This document shows, piece by piece, positions 63,124 through 64,000 of a DNA stretch of 64,000 nucleotides. Below the pieces are notes generated by a model. That model was not told the DNA's origin and searched no databases. It was given only the letters and a program-made list of their open reading frames with translations. A program made the translations under genes and the position numbers. The stretch is from Calderihabitans maritimus (lineage in GTDB: Bacteria > Bacillota > KKC1 > Calderihabitantales > Calderihabitantaceae): NCBI RefSeq assembly GCF_002207765.1, contig NZ_BDGJ01000168.1:62001-126000 (forward strand), read 5' to 3'. Numbering within the stretch: the stretch's first letter is position 1; every line of letters starts with the position of its first letter.

Positions 63124-64000
63124 GTGAGTTACTTTGAACGCGATGCCTATTATTACCGGGAGAGAAAACCGGGATATTTCTTTATCATTGTAGTAGCTTT
63201 ACTCAGTGGTATTATAGGAGGGATTGTGGCACTTAGCCTGAGTCCTTACCTCTTTCCAGAGGTTGTCCCCCCTATCTTAGAAGAACCCCAGGAAAAAAAA
63301 GAAAAACAGGAAGCTCAGTTACCGCCCGTACCCTACAATCCCGCGGAGTCTCCGGTGGTCGCCATAGCCCGGCAAGTAGGCCCGGCAGTCGTAGGTATTA
63401 CCAACTTGCGAGGGCATGATTTTTTTAATAACCAGTTAGTGTCAACAGGTTCGGGAGTTATTTTTGACAGGGAAAATGGCTATATCGTTACTAATTATCA
63501 TGTGGTGGCCGGTGCCCAAAAAATACTGGTTAATCTTGATGAAAAACGTCAGTACACCGCCCGACTGGTCGGCGGGGATGAGCGTACGGACCTGGCAGTG
63601 CTGAAGATAAAGGCCGACAACCTGCCTGAAGCTAAATTTGGCGATTCCACGAAGTTACAGGTGGGGGAAATGGCGATAGCCATCGGGAATCCTTTAGGAA
63701 GAGAATTTGCCCGTTCCGTAACGGTAGGGGTAATAAGTGCTTTAAACCGGGAAGTTACGGTAGAAAGTCCTACCGGTGAAGCTATCACCCTCAAGCTGAT
63801 TCAGACTGATGCGGCTATTAACCCTGGAAATAGCGGCGGGGCTCTGGTCAACGCTCGGGGAGAAGTAATTGGCATAAACAGTGTAAAAATTGCCCGCGCC
63901 GATGTAGAGGGAATGGGATTTGCCATTCCTATTAGTGATGCCCAGCCCATTATCCAGCAGTTAATTGAAAAAGGTTATGTCAGCCGACCATTTATCGGTA
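63124..64000 (+). CDS. HtrA/DegP-like serine protease (cut by window end)
   Basis: The first 292 residues of an S1C protease. A short cytoplasmic tail, one helix (GYFFIIVVALLSGIIGGIVAL), a Pro/Glu linker, then the trypsin-like domain with His in TNYHVV, Asp in RTDLAVLK and Ser in NPGNSGGAL. A PDZ domain should follow beyond the edge. It degrades misfolded exported proteins at the outer face of the membrane. GTG start behind AAGGAGGGAACCAG. Confidence 0.93.
   Translation, partial: MSYFERDAYYYRERKPGYFFIIVVALLSGIIGGIVALSLSPYLFPEVVPPILEEPQEKKEKQEAQLPPVPYNPAESPVVAIARQVGPAVVGITNLRGHDFFNNQLVSTGSGVIFDRENGYIVTNYHVVAGAQKILVNLDEKRQYTARLVGGDERTDLAVLKIKADNLPEAKFGDSTKLQVGEMAIAIGNPLGREFARSVTVGVISALNREVTVESPTGEAITLKLIQTDAAINPGNSGGALVNARGEVIGINSVKIARADVEGMGFAIPISDAQPIIQQLIEKGYVSRPFIG

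Overview
The window is about 64 kb of bacterial chromosome from a low-to-mid GC, endospore-forming Clostridia-type Firmicute, probably an anaerobe of the Moorella/Peptococcaceae kind. The evidence is the gene order rpsF-ssb-rpsR-(MazG-like)-yybS-rplI-lonC-dnaB, the sporulation-associated families (LonC, DUF2619/YqhV, ComA/ComB sulfolactate enzymes, DUF3243, DUF1540), strong AGGAGG ribosome sites with many TTG and GTG starts, and tRNAs with encoded CCA. The genus cannot be fixed from the sequence alone. There are no phages, transposons, CRISPR arrays or rRNA genes. Almost everything is on the + strand; the exceptions are an MFS exporter with a small membrane peptide, an acyl-CoA synthetase and a lipoprotein.

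Layout: 1-7.9 kb, two tandem PLP trans-sulfuration enzymes, MFS exporter, comA-comB, rhomboid, RNase HI, CvpA. 7.9-14.1 kb, iron-sulfur reductase, M18 aminopeptidase, selenocysteine-containing selD with yedF, HEAT protein, MscS channel, DUF951. 14.1-25.4 kb, ychF and the ribosomal/replication block through dnaB, then a methyltransferase, a flavoprotein and purA. 25.5-26.5 kb, tRNA-Lys, tRNA-Glu, tRNA-Gly and a DUF3243 gene. 26.5-31.3 kb, propionyl/acetyl-CoA synthetase, MATE exporter, lipoprotein. 31.4-35.8 kb, the SCIFF ribosomal peptide with its radical-SAM maturase, then CcdA and a molybdopterin oxidoreductase. 36-42 kb, M23 endopeptidase, then three transcription units behind near-identical CsoR/CstR-like sites: CoA-binding protein with trxB, copA and copZ. 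42.5-50.3 kb, a cytochrome c maturation cluster (ccmF, ccmH, ccmI-like, ccmA, ccmB, ccmC, ccmD) without ccmE but with two similar bitopic membrane proteins. 50.5-53.8 kb, a sulfite reductase, TusA, ThiS-like, ThiF-like and CysK-like set that reads as protein-thiocarboxylate cysteine synthesis. 53.8-60.5 kb, a YHS metal protein, a membrane protease, a BlaI-type repressor with an M56-like sensor protease, and a DUF2318/FtsX/MacB metal transport system. 60.5-64 kb, a probable structured small RNA, a four-BON protein, murA and a truncated HtrA-like protease.

Points that simple ORF calling would miss: SelD is read through an in-frame UGA (Sec16). SCIFF (49 aa), CcmD (45 aa), a DUF1540 protein (49 aa) and a 49-aa membrane peptide are short real genes. 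ccmA probably starts at ATT. Three sites of the form TACTA-N7-TAGTA lie at promoters around the BlaI gene and define a candidate local regulon, one member of which looks like a non-coding RNA. That regulon and the CcmE-less maturation cluster are the best candidates for something undescribed.
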